Source: Alnus glutinosa (lineage: Eukaryota; Streptophyta; Magnoliopsida; Fagales; Betulaceae). Taken from it: a stretch of DNA of 64,000 bases. The notes beneath the pieces are model-generated. The model worked only from the letters and a program-made list of their open reading frames with translations, was not told where the DNA came from and searched no databases. Shown here one piece after another: positions 48,978-62,380 of the stretch; position 1 is the stretch's first letter, and every line of letters starts with the position of its first letter. Where the stretch lies: positions 28,529,616 to 28,593,615 of the forward strand of contig NC_084894.1 of NCBI RefSeq assembly GCF_958979055.1, in the 5' to 3' direction. A program made the position numbers and the translations under genes.

Positions 48978-51443
48978 ATGGCCTCTTCTTCTTCTTCTTC
49001 TTCAGCATCAGCGGGGGATGAAAAACCGCATGTTCTAGCGGTTGATGATAGTCTTTTGGACCGCAAACTCATTGAAAGGCTACTCACCAACTCTTCATGT
49101 AAAGGTATATATATATATATATAAAACAAGCCTCTCTTTTTATGTTAATGTTTTTGTTTTGATAGTATTGACACTTTCTTAGGGCAGTGATATATATATA
49201 TATGTGGTGGGCGACAAATTAAGGAATATATATATATATATATAAAAGAAAAGCTTTTCATTTTCATTTTTTCTGCTTATTGTTTCATCCTAGCATGTTC
49301 ATGGCAACTATTTCTCATTTCTTCTTCTTCTTCTTCTTCTTCTTCTTCTCTCTCTGTGATTATTTCTGTTCTTTTTCTGGGAAGAGACGAGATACTATCG
49401 ACCCTTCACTGAATAGTATAATTATTTATCGTTCTCGGTTGGACCATTTCAATAGGCAGCGTATAATATAGATTAATGATTTGAACTGTAGAAAAAATTG
49501 ATTAAGATAATAGGAATCGACAAAAAACAAAAATAGAACTGCATGGAACTTGTGATCCGCCACCAGGTGCATCTTCCTATAACATCACCATCGCTCAACA
49601 CTTGTGGGTCCCCAATAATGGATTGTGCCCTGTTTCAGTGGCACTCACGGTGGCTGCTAGGAGACCCAGCAAAAGAGAGGTCAAAAATAAAGCAAAATGG
49701 CTTACTGAAGAGATTGTCCACTGATAAGTCCAGTTTTCATCTAGTGGGCTTAAGACCATCCGACTCAATAAATTTGCTCTCTATTTTATTTTATTTTTTT
49801 TAAAAAAAAAATTATATATATATTATTTTCTTTTACTTGTTCACTTTTTCAAAGCACCTATATAGTTATATCCGATTTTCTATTTTAGCTATTCATTATC
49901 ACTGTTTCATTTAAATATTCTTTGTTAATGATTTCTTTGTTTTTTTTATTTATTTTTTATTGAGAGAAGAGACAATGTTAAAGATTAAAAAATACTTTAT
50001 TTTTAAATTCAGGGAACATGGTAATTGTTCACCAAATGTTTCTCTAAATTATTTCTCTTGTTTTCATTTTAACATCCTGACCGGCCAAAATAACATTTGG
50101 CTATGCGGATAAGAAGAATGCTGAGTAAAAAATTTAATGCAATGCGGCAATAAAGCCACCACGCCTACCGCGAGGAAAAACAATTAAAAATTAGCTCTTA
50201 AAATTTTCATAATGTTTCATTATGTTTATCACATTTCTCAATTAATGGGTTTGATTGATCAACACTTAAGTCTATTAGATCAATTAATGGGCTGATATCT
50301 GTTATTATTATTTTTGAAATGGGGGAGGATGCTTGTCTGATTTGCCACATCTCAGCGTGTCTCTTTAATTTTAGAGGCCTTACTTACAATATAGTATTGA
50401 GTAAATGTACTTTATAATTTGGGTTCTCTTCTTGCAGTGACTACCGCAGAGAACGGGCAAAGGGCACTGGAGTTGTTGGGCCTAGGTGATGATCGGCAAC
50501 ACGCATTCAATGGTGATGTAAGTATTAGCCTTTTCAATTGCCGACGCCTCCGGTCTTATTAGCAAGAGGACGTAAGAGCATTATTATTATTATTTTTAAA
50601 ATAAAAAAAATAAAAAAAAATTGCTAGAAGTACCAAATCTTTTACTAAGAGATGGTATCAAGGTCCAAGATGATGTAGAGCTTATTCATTATCCTCCCCA
50701 ATAAACAAGGTCTACGTCATCTTGGTATTTATTTCTTGGTAAAAAAATTGATACCATTTGGTAATTTTTTTTTTTTTTTTTTTATATATATATATATATA
50801 TTAGCGGCACTGAGGACGAGGCAGTGTAGGCGCCATTTGGTAAGGTTTTTTTCAAGTGACTTTTGATCTTAAAAGAAGCAAATCCAATGGATTAATTCAG
50901 ATAGATGAGCAAGACTTTTAGAATTATATATAAAGAACCTATATTAATAATTTCAATAAATTGCAAGAATTTTAATTAAAGGGGATAAAAATTAAAGGAA
51001 AAAAAAAGCTTTTTAGTGGGGTAAAAAACAAAATTTAGAAGATTTTTATTCTTTAAATTTTATTTTTTTTTTTAAAAAAAAAAAAAACATATTACTTTGG
51101 CTGGAGTTCCGCCTATGGCTTTTTCTGTATTGTAATTTGGAAGTAATATTATACCTTTCATGCAAAACTCATCGGGTATATCTCTTTGCAGGCTTCCAAG
51201 GTAAACTTGATAATCACTGATTATTGTATGCCAGGAATGACGGGGTATGATCTACTCAAAAAAATTAAGGTATTATACTAACATATAACCTTCTCTTTAT
51301 CTGAATATTTTATTGCATGATTGTATCAGATCCCAGTCTCACCGACATACAAGATTGATCACTTAATTAATCATACTTCACATAGCGGTGAAAGCACAAG
51401 GTATATACTATATACCGGGTATTAGCCCTTGAATCAGGCCTTG

Positions 51444-51494
<51 letters not shown>

Positions 51495-51979
51495 ATTGGC
51501 TTGACCCTGCCACATGCATCAGCACAATGCAATAAAAGCGGGATAAAGGTACGGTGTATAGCATTACTCTAACTGGTATGCAGGTCTCCTCATAGAAGAT
51601 TGAATGGTTAGAGCTGCTTATATGATATTTAGATATCTATAGTAACTAATGACTAGCCTAACCAGAAATCCTTATCTGCAAGCAGGAATCACCTACCATG
51701 AAGGACATACCAGTAGTGGTTGTGTCATCTGAGAATGTCCCTACTCGAATTAAGAAGTAACCACTACAACCCCATTTAATTTCGTTACTCTGTTAATTCC
51801 CGTTTTCCTCAAAGGTAAATCCATTCTTATTATGTTTTCTTTACTTGAACAGGTGCCTGGATGAAGGAGCTCAAGAATTCATCATGAAGCCTCTCCAGCT
51901 ATCGGATGTTAAGAAGTTGAGATGTCAGCTAACGAAGTTCGGCAATCCTCACAAAGGGATGCTTTGCATGGGAAGATGA
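48978..51979 (+). CDS. Type-A response regulator (ARR16/17-like)
   Basis: Cytokinin-induced negative regulator that takes a phosphate from histidine phosphotransfer proteins. Five exons: 48978-49104, 50438-50517, 51192-51269, 51686-51756, 51853-51979, giving 160 residues, nearly all a receiver domain. The acidic pair is Asp23-Asp24, the phospho-accepting Asp79 sits in [16 protein letters not shown], Ser109/Ser110 fill the Thr/Ser place, and Lys131 is in FIMKP. There is no GARP DNA-binding domain and only a short basic tail, so it is type [20 protein letters not shown] is closest to Arabidopsis ARR16/ARR17 as I recall them. A Ser-rich N-terminus is encoded by a TCT run that could vary in length. 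The start is the first ATG after a leader and opens MASSS. It is convergent with the next gene. Confidence 0.95.
51447..51492. repeat. (TA)n microsatellite
   Basis: TA run of about 45 bases in an intron of the response regulator. Confidence 0.95.
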
Positions 51980-52823
51980 GCGCCTCCCTCAGAAGAGAGG
52001 AATTGCAGGAACCAAAAAAAAAAAGCCATAGGAAAACGAAAATGAAGACCGACTTACATGAATACATCAAGCCCTCCAGAAATGCTAGTATTAGTTTAGT
52101 TTATCTTTCTATCGCTAATCTGATATCCTCTGAAACTCCTTTGCTATATATATATAGAATTAAGCACATGCCTGTGGCTTTCGCTCTCTGGATTGCTCAA
52201 AAGGCTATTGTTTTTTTATCAGATAGGAAGTTCGGAACAACCAAAAGAAAAACTTAAATTGTGTCACTAGACTGCTAAGTTACAAGTAACCTTCTTGACC
52301 ATTTGTGGAACTGTAGGGTATGGAAACAAAGCAGGAAAAATCGTTTTCTGATTGTTCATCCATGAGTTTGAAAAGAATCCCCAATTCTATCCGATGTGAA
52401 GGTGTCATACCTTCTTTGTGGTGTCCTGTGCAGATGCATCCTTCAGTATCTTCTGCGCGCAAAGAAGCTGAAGGACATAGCTTTGAAGCATCATCACCTG
52501 ACAAGATGAGTTGTCACAGTTACTCTCTGTCTTTGTTATTATCCTTCTTTCCTGAGGCCCAAAAATGTATTGTATTTCTGCAGGCACATGAGTATAATAG
52601 GTTACTCCGCCAGAAATAAAACATCGAACAAATTTTGAAAGTTCAAAGGGCAGCTCATGAGAAAAAGGCCAACAAATATGCACCTTTATTCCCATTCTGA
52701 TATGGAAGGGTCGCTTCATCGTCATTATGATGTCTGCCAACATAACCATTTTAGCCTAATATAGGTTTAAATATAGGAACGTTCTTGAGAAAGGAACGAA
52801 AAACAATAATAAGAAGAGAATTA
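51980..52823. other. Convergent 3' region
   Basis: Lies between the stop of the response regulator (plus) and the stop of the next gene (minus), and probably contains both 3' UTRs. A 111-codon frame at 51922-52257 overlaps the last receiver exon in another frame and is not supported. Confidence 0.6.
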
Positions 52824-55800
52824 TTAAGTCTTTTTGACGTACTCTTGTTCTTCTATGATGCTTTTAACTTTGTCAGAGATCAATAGAGATGTTGATGCCT
52901 GCTCTGCATGGTCAGGAGAACGTGTAGTTTTTAGATTCTGCATTATTTCTGGTGCTTCATATTTTGCTTCCTTGCATCCACAAGTGTTGCTCCTGGAGCT
53001 TGAAGCATCTACGGCCTTTTTATTCTCTGAAAACAAGCCATTGCCGATGCAAATTTCTTGCATGAGCTCCAATTTTTCATTTTCGGCTGGCTGGATTTGT
53101 AATTTACTTTCCACATCTTTGCTTGCACTTTCCTCTGCTGATATTTGAGGAAAGTGTGTCTCACTATGAGAACCAGTCAGATGGGAAGAATCAGGCGTGC
53201 CTTTCAATTTAGAATCTCGAGAAAAATCTGGCGTGTTTGCCCCAAACTCAACCTTTGAGAATATAGGGGAATCATGAACTGTGAATTTTTCAGTGATGAA
53301 ACTGCCAGAAGGTGAACATGCCAAATATTCGCCATGTTTAGTTCTATCAAAAGAAGATTTGGCATCAAAATCTGATCCAGGAACTAAAAGTTCACTGGAA
53401 GGATCTTCAGTCCAAAGCTTGGAGCCTGAGAATAGAGATTTTTTCTCTGAATTTCGAGAGAAAGGACTGAAACCTGAATTCATTTTAGCCGTACTATATC
53501 CTTTCTCATAAAACCAACTGTTATTTGGACCTAATTTCTCCTGGAGAGGGGTGTTAGAGTGATGGGATGGTATTGACTTTGATGGATTTGACACATCTGT
53601 AAATTTGCCTGACCCACCCACATCATTTCCTTGTCCAATATCATTCCTGCTCTCATGCCACGACTCTTTGGCAAAAATGTTCTTCACGCCATAGTTTTTT
53701 GGGGGGTTATAGAAAGCATTGCTGTGTCTTCTGCTCTGTCCTGCTGCTGAGTTCTGTTTTGAATTATTGGTTGCCTTGCCCCTAACTGTCATAAATCGTG
53801 GAAGAAAGATCACTTCAGTAATCTGTAAGAATATGTTAATAAAAATACAGAAACAGACTTATTTTGAATCGTTAATAAGATTATCCAGAATCAATGAATA
53901 TAACCTGCACTTGATGAGCACGACTCTTCGCTGCAAAAAGTTTACAACTGCTAATGAACCACAAAGTCAAAGTAGAAAAAACATATGAAATCACTTTTAA
54001 ACAAAGGAAGCTACTCAAAAACTACCTCAGCATGCTCATATTATCTCTTGCATCTTCTGTTGCAAAGCAAAACCAATCTGATTGACTGGTTACATCTCGA
54101 AAATCACAAAAATACAAAATCTTGAGCATATGCAAGTTACCAATAAATCTTTCTTGGAAAACTGGGCGTACCTTGCCCCATTGGGAATCATGAAGTCAAG
54201 ATCAATTTCTGTTGTTTGGTTCTTGTAAAATGAAGCAGTTGACTCTGATTGCCAAAATGAAGTGGGCAAAGCATCAAAGCAAACGCCAAAACAAATGAGA
54301 ATACATTCTCTATAGTGCGATACCATATAGCTTTACATACCTAACAAAAAAGTACAGAAAATATTTCCTTGTCTAAATAGGATAAAAATGTAGCAAAATA
54401 ACAGGATCTCAGAAACAATTATCAGTATAATATTGCCTTTTAATCCTAAGGGATCAAAGAAAAGGTATAACTACAAATTTAGGATAATGAAGATACAGCT
54501 TTTTATGAATAATTCCTCTTGAATTACAGTAGAAAAGTACTTTACCATGCTATATATAGAGATATGAAGCGACTAGTGCCAAGTTTTCCAAATAACCAAG
54601 GAACTTTTACCAATAATGATAGTAGGGAAGAAGGAAAACATATAAGAACCTATAAAGTACTAGCAGTTGCCAATTATTTAGAGAAATCATATGAGGTGTA
54701 TGGAGGCGTTTCAATTAAGTCCAGCATAATCAGCCGTAATCCAAATGGACTCTTGTATGTGCATAACATTCCTGAAGAATAAACTATGGGAAGTGCACTT
54801 GGAAATTTAATACATATATATATATATATATATATCATAGAGTGTCAACAAAATAACTTTCCTGTTTAATTCAAGTTTCATGGACAAAATACAATATATT
54901 AATAGAGATACTATTTTATATTGCAAGTGAGACAGAGCACCTAAGATGTCGAATCTGTCCATTGCTAATGCAGCATCCCTGCACAACAGATATAACAATA
55001 TCATAATGAAGCTATACATTGTCATTTCTTGAAACAGGAAATACAAAGGATCAATATTAATAGAACACCTTTTCTTCAGTAGATGTGGGCCATCAAAATT
55101 GTAATCCGACATTTCAGCGTTTCCATATTTCCAAAAATCCAGAGATTTACCATCTCTTTCAGATGGCCAGTTTTTCCAAGATACATCACATTCCCTCTCA
55201 TCAAGGAAGTTGTCATCTAGGAAGCAAGACCTAGCTGGTGGACATTAAAAAAAAAAAAACCCTGTATAAACCACTATCTCAATTTCATCCTTGAACATGA
55301 TTAACATGCTAAAAACAAATCATAACAAGAAGATCCCTACATACTAGTATCATATTTCATATCAGGTTAAAAGAAAATGAAAACATTTTCTTATTGCGGT
55401 ATGATTCATTGTCTAGGAAATAGTTTTATTTAGAAGACAATAGAAGAGTACAGATGCAGATCAACACAGAATCTATCTCAAAAATAACTTAACAATGATA
55501 GGGGAAATATGACTCAATATCTTAGAAGTCAAAAATCTGTTCAATATGTTATAGCAAACACAAAGAGCCACAATAAAGGATACAAATTAAAGAACAAAAA
55601 AAAATGTAAATTGTATGCTACCATCCCATATACCTTCTCTGGTGTTTTCACGGTCATAAAAGATTCTTCTGTCACCAAACAAACCATTGATTTCACTACC
55701 ATGGCCGTAATGTTGCCTGTAGTCTCTGACAGCAGCTAATTTCTGCTTGGGATCACTATATGAATGCATTATGCCTGATGAAAACTCTGAAGAACTGCCA

Positions 55801-58800
55801 ATTCGGGGCACATTGATATCTTGCATTAATGCATCCTGAATTCAGCATGCTGCAATAAATCAGTCTCAAGTGTCTTTTTTCTTTGCTGGGCTAGTCTAAA
55901 ATCATAATTAAAGCAACAACAGATTTAGAATCAAGGTCCACAAAAAAATGAAAAAAGAAGCTTCTATATAAGGGTCAGTGTTTCAAGGAAAAGGAATCCA
56001 TAATAAGAGCTGATATAATTATGACATTAAAAAAAGCGTTAAAGCTACAGCACATGGAGCAGCTAAATTATAGCAACAACTAATGTGCATAAAGATGCAT
56101 TCGGCAATGCTCTCACCACTTCTAGTTCAAGGTCATCCAGCAGATGGTTATGGTTGTTCAACATATTTAGATCCCTTGCAGCCTTCAAAGGTGAGGAGCA
56201 ACCAAGAGAACAGTATCTATGGTCACACAACTGTTAAAGAGTCAAGACATTGATGTAAAGGTCCAACCTGTTATCGTATTTAGACTCTTCAGACTTATAG
56301 CAAGTATCAGAATAGCTAACAACACAAAAATCTTGAGGGAAAACTTGACATGAAGCCTGCGAAGGATGCATTTCATAGAAACTAGAAAATTAAATGCATG
56401 GGATTCAACAACAACTATATGACCCTTGCTTTCAATGGAAGTGAAGATCAACAGACAACCAGATCAAAGAATATATATTTTCTTGATGGTTGAAGTTTTC
56501 AAACATGACAGATTGCCGAAAGTTAATAATAGCAGTAAATCAGATGCAAGGGCAACTGAATAATGTTAGCACATAAACAAATGACACTACACAGATTGGA
56601 CGTTCTCACATTGAAATTCTTGACTCCCTAACAAAGTTTGCAATCAGATTTTTTTTTTTTGGGGGGGGGGGAGGGGGGGTGCAAGACAGATGCAAGCGTG
56701 GGGTAGTTTCAGACGCATAGGCCCACCTAAGAGCATTTTTGGAAGATGTTACATTTATTTTGTTTCGTTAAAATGCATGTTATTTTGAAAACTTTCAACT
56801 ATTTTGGGAAGAAGAGAGAAGCAAATAGCCCTATTAACTTGAACACTAGTTGAAGTATTTAAATCTAGTATGCATTGCTTTTAGATCTAGGAAAACAAAC
56901 TAAATAGTAAAAATAAACTTTCTTTGCATTAGCAAGCATTTTCAACAACTAAACAAGACAAATAAGCTATTTTAAGCAATTAGAGAAATTTTCAGCCCCT
57001 AACTAAGATAATAACCTTTTTTTTGTTTTACAAGCAATTACTTGCTAACTTGGAGTGGATTTCGAATTTTCAATGGCATCATGTTTATCAGCAACTAGTC
57101 CTAGCATCCCACAATACTAAAGAAAAAAAAAAGATCATCTTAGTTGGAAAAACATCCTACTGATTTGAGTGATCATGATATGGCATAGGATAGTGCATAA
57201 ACAAACATTAAATTCTTAAATAACCAAATTATGGCAATTATTATAATTCTATGGACAGAAAGGCCATCCATTTTGGGAAATATGTACATGGAACTTGTTG
57301 ACAGCAAATGGGTCACATGTCACTAGAACTTAGAGATGGATACCATAAAATAGCTAATCCATTATCAAAATATAGAAATCTTAAATCGGAATGCATACCA
57401 ATTACCTGCCAGGTTGTCGTGGTGAATGGACTGGTGTCTCCGTTCCCACTTTGCCCAAACCTGATGGGTAAGAAACACAGCAGTAAATTATATTTTCCCT
57501 TTAATAACAAATAATTTGCCTCAAGATTGAGTTTGTTGATAATGTACACTGAAACTAAAGGTCTAGCCGTGTGAGTTGAAAAATATAAAGCCCGGCTTCC
57601 TAAAACCAACAACATACCTTCAACTGAAAATGCAACATGGGCTTCCTGCATTGGACTTCTTTCCATATTGCCCTTTGTCTCATCATCACCAAGCAAATCA
57701 AGAACAGATGACTCTGAGAGAGAGAGAAAGAGATGAAGGGAAAAAAGTCAAGAAAATGCAATTTTCAGTAATATATATGATGACTTATAATGAGAAGAAT
57801 AGCTGCAGAAAAAGGAAAAGTCCATATAATAGGCTGCACCAGTTAAAGTGCTCTCCAAATCTATAAATAACTTTATTTTGCCACGCCATGAACCTTGCAG
57901 GGATTCATGGAAAGTGAAAGAGTTCAAAACTTGTTATCAATGAATGTTTGCGACTTACGCTGCTCGGTAGCTATCTTCCAGTGATCAAGTTTCGCACCAG
58001 TTCCATTGAAAATAGTGCTATTATCATCATGGGAACTAAGTGAAGCCCTGGAAGGAAATAAATACATCAACTCTTCATGTGGACAACATGCACTCTTCAA
58101 GACATTCACAGATACGTAATAGGATAACATGTTGACGCACACACACATTCATCACTCACTTCTTTGGAGATGCAGCATCCACTTGGCAATGCGATGGACT
58201 TCCTGTTTCAGCATATAATTGTCATGTGTTAAACATCTCATATCCACTAAGTAAAGTTCAGGGAATTGTGGTCAGAAAACAAGACTAAGTTCAAACAGTA
58301 GTGGTGATCCATTAGAAAATACCTGCTTCCTTAAACTTGACAGAGTCGGCAAGGATAACTGTGTGGGTAACGTTTGTTGATGGGCCTTTTGTGAAATCAT
58401 TCTTCACCGTTGAACGATTAACTTCAAGATCTTCCTTTCCTTATATAGTCGTACAGGTTGGAAATAGAAAAAATGCATAAGTATATAAATCTGAAACAAC
58501 GAGGAATATTAACAAACACAAAACTCATCACCCACGAAACCAACAAATTTTTAAAGAACAGTTTTATGAACATAACTTGTATGTCAAGGCATCCCTGGTG
58601 AAGCTATATCATATTACTGCTACATAACTGCTCTTCCAGATATGTCATTAGCATATTTAATCAAACTGACTTCGCCAACATTAGAATCCATAAGCCATAA
58701 TTCATTAAAATAATAGAGCTACAACTGTTACTAACGAATGTTAAATAAAATACCAACTGAAAGTTTCAGAAAAAAAAAAAAAGGACTAGCTATCTGATCC

Positions 58801-59543
58801 AATTGAAGAATAATAATAATAATTTTGAAATTTCAGCATCATATTTAGTCTCACTTCTCAATTATATTAAACAAACTCGAGAAAATCTGCCCATAACTTT
58901 TGGATTGATTAGGATATTATTATATACTCACCACTAGGGCAAGCAGAACTGCATTCTTGAGAAACTGTTGACCAGTTTAGCAAACTGAGAACATCCAAGG
59001 ACCGGTGTTCATTTTGATGTTGGCTACATGTGCTCATTCCATCACCGTAGCTCTCTGACCCGGCTGTCTGCTGCTGTTGTTGTTGTCGTCTCCTTTGCTC
59101 AAAGTATTGCTTTTGCCTACAAAAATTAACAAAGGTCACAACAAGTAGATTTGCTGCATCTAACACTATACTATAACGCACATCCAATACACATATATAT
59201 ACCTCTTAATTTTTCAGTTTTTAAGCTAATAATTCGTTCAAAAAACAAAAACACAAACATTGGAAAGAAAGTACATCATCCAACAGCAAAATGCAATAAC
59301 ATATATACCTCTTGTATGTCGACTTCCTTGACTTGATATTTGTACCGATTCAAGCACGAATTCAATGGACACGATGTGCAAAAGAAATGAAATGCTCACA
59401 TGTCAGAACAGAAATTCACCATCATTTCATTTAAGATTCTGAAAGATGCTTTTGAATTGAATAATTGTGGTGTAAAAACTAAACTAATTGCACTCTCTTA
59501 CAGTGGCAACTTTGCGCCTCGACCCTCCCATCCATTGCAGCAT
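52824..59543 (-). CDS. Plant-specific protein of unknown function, 16 exons
   Basis: Exons from the start: 59502-59543, 59309-59331, 59116-58932, 58439-58323, 58202-58160, 58047-57959, 57713-57618, 57460-57406, 56216-56117, 55835-55634, 55234-55069, 54978-54941, 54244-54172, 54085-54026, 53930-53905, 53785-52824; total 758 residues. I cannot name the family. The N-terminus MLQWMGGSRRKVAT is basic, followed by QKQYFEQRRR and a Gln6 run, then RSLDVLSLLN. The middle has ETPVHSPRQPGRYCSLGCSS and DDLELEVDALMQDINVPR. A well-ordered-looking block SDWFCFATEDARDNMSMLSE spans two exon joins. The last 320 residues are Ser/Lys-rich and probably disordered. No enzyme or transmembrane signature is seen. 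The splice choices in exons 13-16 rest on frame and on avoiding stops, so they are less certain. Confidence 0.82.
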
Positions 59544-60280
59544 TGTGAGAGATAAAAATGAAGAATCATCCGCCTCTGTAGCTTGAAATGCACAAAAATT
59601 TGGCAAAAGATTTCCAATACTGTTTAAAATAATCGGAATGTTTTCAAAGCAAAAATATCAGAATTTTAAAAAAGTAGGTTCAATCGAGAAGATAAATTAC
59701 CACGAAGTTGAGGAAAGAGTAACTGAAGCTAAAACCTAATGAACACGAAGCTTGGGTTATCTCTTCCTCTTGAATACCCTAATTTTACACAAAAATTAAT
59801 ATATCAAATGAATAATAGGTAGCATAAATATTGATAAATACAACTTACGCAACGAAAATTAAAAAGAAAATAGAAAATCAAAATCCAACCAATTAACTAC
59901 CGGAATCCGATCAGCGACACAGGGGAACTGGTTTGAGAGATTCGTCGGCGATTAAAGAATGGATTGACGTTGTGCCATTACGTGATGTTTGTGATTATCC
60001 CAAGTATTGCAAACTTTTAAGAAACAAACACAAAATGAAACCGAAAAAGTCGCGCCAAAAGGCTTAAACTTCTACAGGACCTTGCATAAACCATGTTGTT
60101 TGTCCCCTCCAATAACAGCCTGCCACGTCAAATTGAAACGCCTTTCCTATTGGGTTGCCAGGCTCCGGCCACATTTGCAACTTGTTTTTGGGGCTCCGGC
60201 CCATTTGCAACCCAAACCCAAAGGCCGAAACCATGGCAATTTCGTAATTTAAGGCTTTTTTTTATGAGTGGGAAAACGGA

Positions 60281-60320
60281 AAACCCTAATAGGACTCTAC
60301 CTCTCCCTTCTATATAAATA
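60281..60320 (+). promoter_or_regulatory. Telo-box plus TATA box, orphan promoter candidate
   Basis: AAACCCTAAT at 60281-60290 and TATATAAATA at 60311-60320, both on the plus strand. No protein gene follows in the next kilobase, so a non-coding transcript is possible, or the motifs are chance. Confidence 0.3.
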
Positions 60321-61499
60321 CAGGTTAAGAGAAGGGAATCGTCGCGCCTTGAACTCACCCTGGCTTTCAATCTGGGTCTTTAGTTTTTTATTTTTTTTTC
60401 TAGTTCATGTATTTTCCAAATGAAGGTTTTCAAATCTGAAATTTTTGTATCCATGGAGGTTCGTTGTAGTAGTATATGCAAGATCCGTGTACAATAAGCC
60501 GATGCTCTGGATGACATGAGAATGAAGGAAGCATGGTAATGTGCACGGACATGGAGTTCACGGGTCAAAATGTCTGCTCCCTCTGATGCCTTATTGGCTT
60601 TTGATTTGGGGGCCTGGATGCGACCCACATCTTTATTCTCTTTCTTTTTTCCGATCTTATTCCTTGGGTTTTTTCTCTTTTCTTATTTTCATGATTTGTT
60701 CTTCATTTTCTGTAGCATTTTATTAGGTATTTACTATTTAGCTTATGAGTTTTTCAGGTATTATTTTGCCTCTGGTTACTTGAAGGGTCATTAGTATTTT
60801 ATACAGTTATAGTCATTCTGCTAATAAATTTTTTAACCTTTATTAGAATGGCAATTTGTGTTTGTGTGTGAGGTTGGATAAAAAATCATTTAAATATTTC
60901 ATTTACTTTCTGAATATGCCTATAAATCCAATTACTAGGATTATATTTACAAAAAAAAAAAAAAAAAAAAAAAAACAAGTAGGTGTTGAAAAAAAATGAT
61001 TTATCTTTTGTGAGAACCAGGAGTATCACTTATGTTGGAATTTTATTTTTTTTAATGATTTCAATTGACTTTTCCAATTTTTAAATAATCCCACCGTTTT
61101 TGTTGTATTGAATTAACATGGAAAAAAGAAATAATTGTTATATTGTATGAATGTAAATAGGTCTCATCATTTAAAATTGTTATATTAAATAGGTCTTCTA
61201 GTAAGTCTTCAGTCCCAACACAACGTAAAGGACAAAAAAATGTATTTATCAATTTTAATTTGATCTATCTAATTAGAAGGGCAAAAAAATTGGTAAGTCT
61301 CAAAAGAGTCATAATATATTTAAAGAGAAGTGGTGGAAGATCGTAGGTATGGTGCCTTCCAATTGAAAAGGGGTCATTGGGTTTATGAGCAAACAAAGCC
61401 GTAAGGCATTAGAGACAGACAAGAGGTAGGTACAAAGAGGCATTTACGTCCTGAGTCAGAATCAAGTCTAACTTAAAAGTAGCTACTTAATAATACACA

Positions 61500-62380
61500 A
61501 AAATTACAATGTCACCATTTTAAGTCTTTTTTTATGCACACTCTCAAAAAAAAAAGGGTTGATCTGGCTATCACAGTCAACAAATATTCTAGTAAAATTT
61601 GTGCATTACATAGACACACTGTGAAAATGAAGATACAAGAGAATATACAAACAACCAAAAAATCAACACTGCCAGCATCAAAGAAAAAGATCACTGCCTA
61701 CTGAGGTGGCACGTGCATAACATGCGCCGTCCCCTGAGGCTCCCCAAACAGCAAACATCCATCGCCAACTACCAAACACCACCAGCTATGGCTTGAAAAA
61801 TAAGGCGTGACCCACGCGCGCCAATCCATAGAAAGAGATCCCCTTCACGTGCAAACCACGGGCCAGCAGGAACGAGCTGCAAGACCACCAAATTGAGACA
61901 GCTGAACCAATTGACAACAGTGAACACAGCTGGGAAGCACATGTCATGAAAAATCCAATAGAAAATTACAGATCTTGCATAAAGAAAAACAATATGTTGA
62001 AGCACGACTAGAGATCTACCGGAGACACAATGGAAAGCAGCCGATCCTCCAAACCAACGTTACATGAAGGCCTTTCAGTCAATAAAAGAGAAACACTAAC
62101 ACAAACTCCTCAACTCATAAGGGTTATGAGAGCAAAACCTCCACCGAAACAAGTCCGGGAGGAACAAAAACTTCCTAGAGACTAGGAGGACCAAGGACCG
62201 GAGGAGGAAGGCATGGAGCCTCCCTCCCCCGGCAAGCAAACCGAAAACGAAAACTTTCTTAAAGCAGTCTTTCTCTTTTTTTTGCCCCATTCTTAGAAAG
62301 TAATAACTCTTTGAATTGTGAAGATAACTTTTGGGTGCAGTTTTTGTTTTAGGGAAATCTTAAATTTCATTAATCAATAC
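61500..62380 (-). mobile_element. Retroposon-like relic
   Basis: The body ends on the right with GA-rich sequence (GGAGGAGGAAGGCATGG, then CTCCCTCCCCCGGC), and a TTCATTAATCAATA tail-like motif lies at the far right. The layout is similar to the elements at 5222 and 7477. No target duplication was found, so the boundaries are approximate. Confidence 0.3.
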
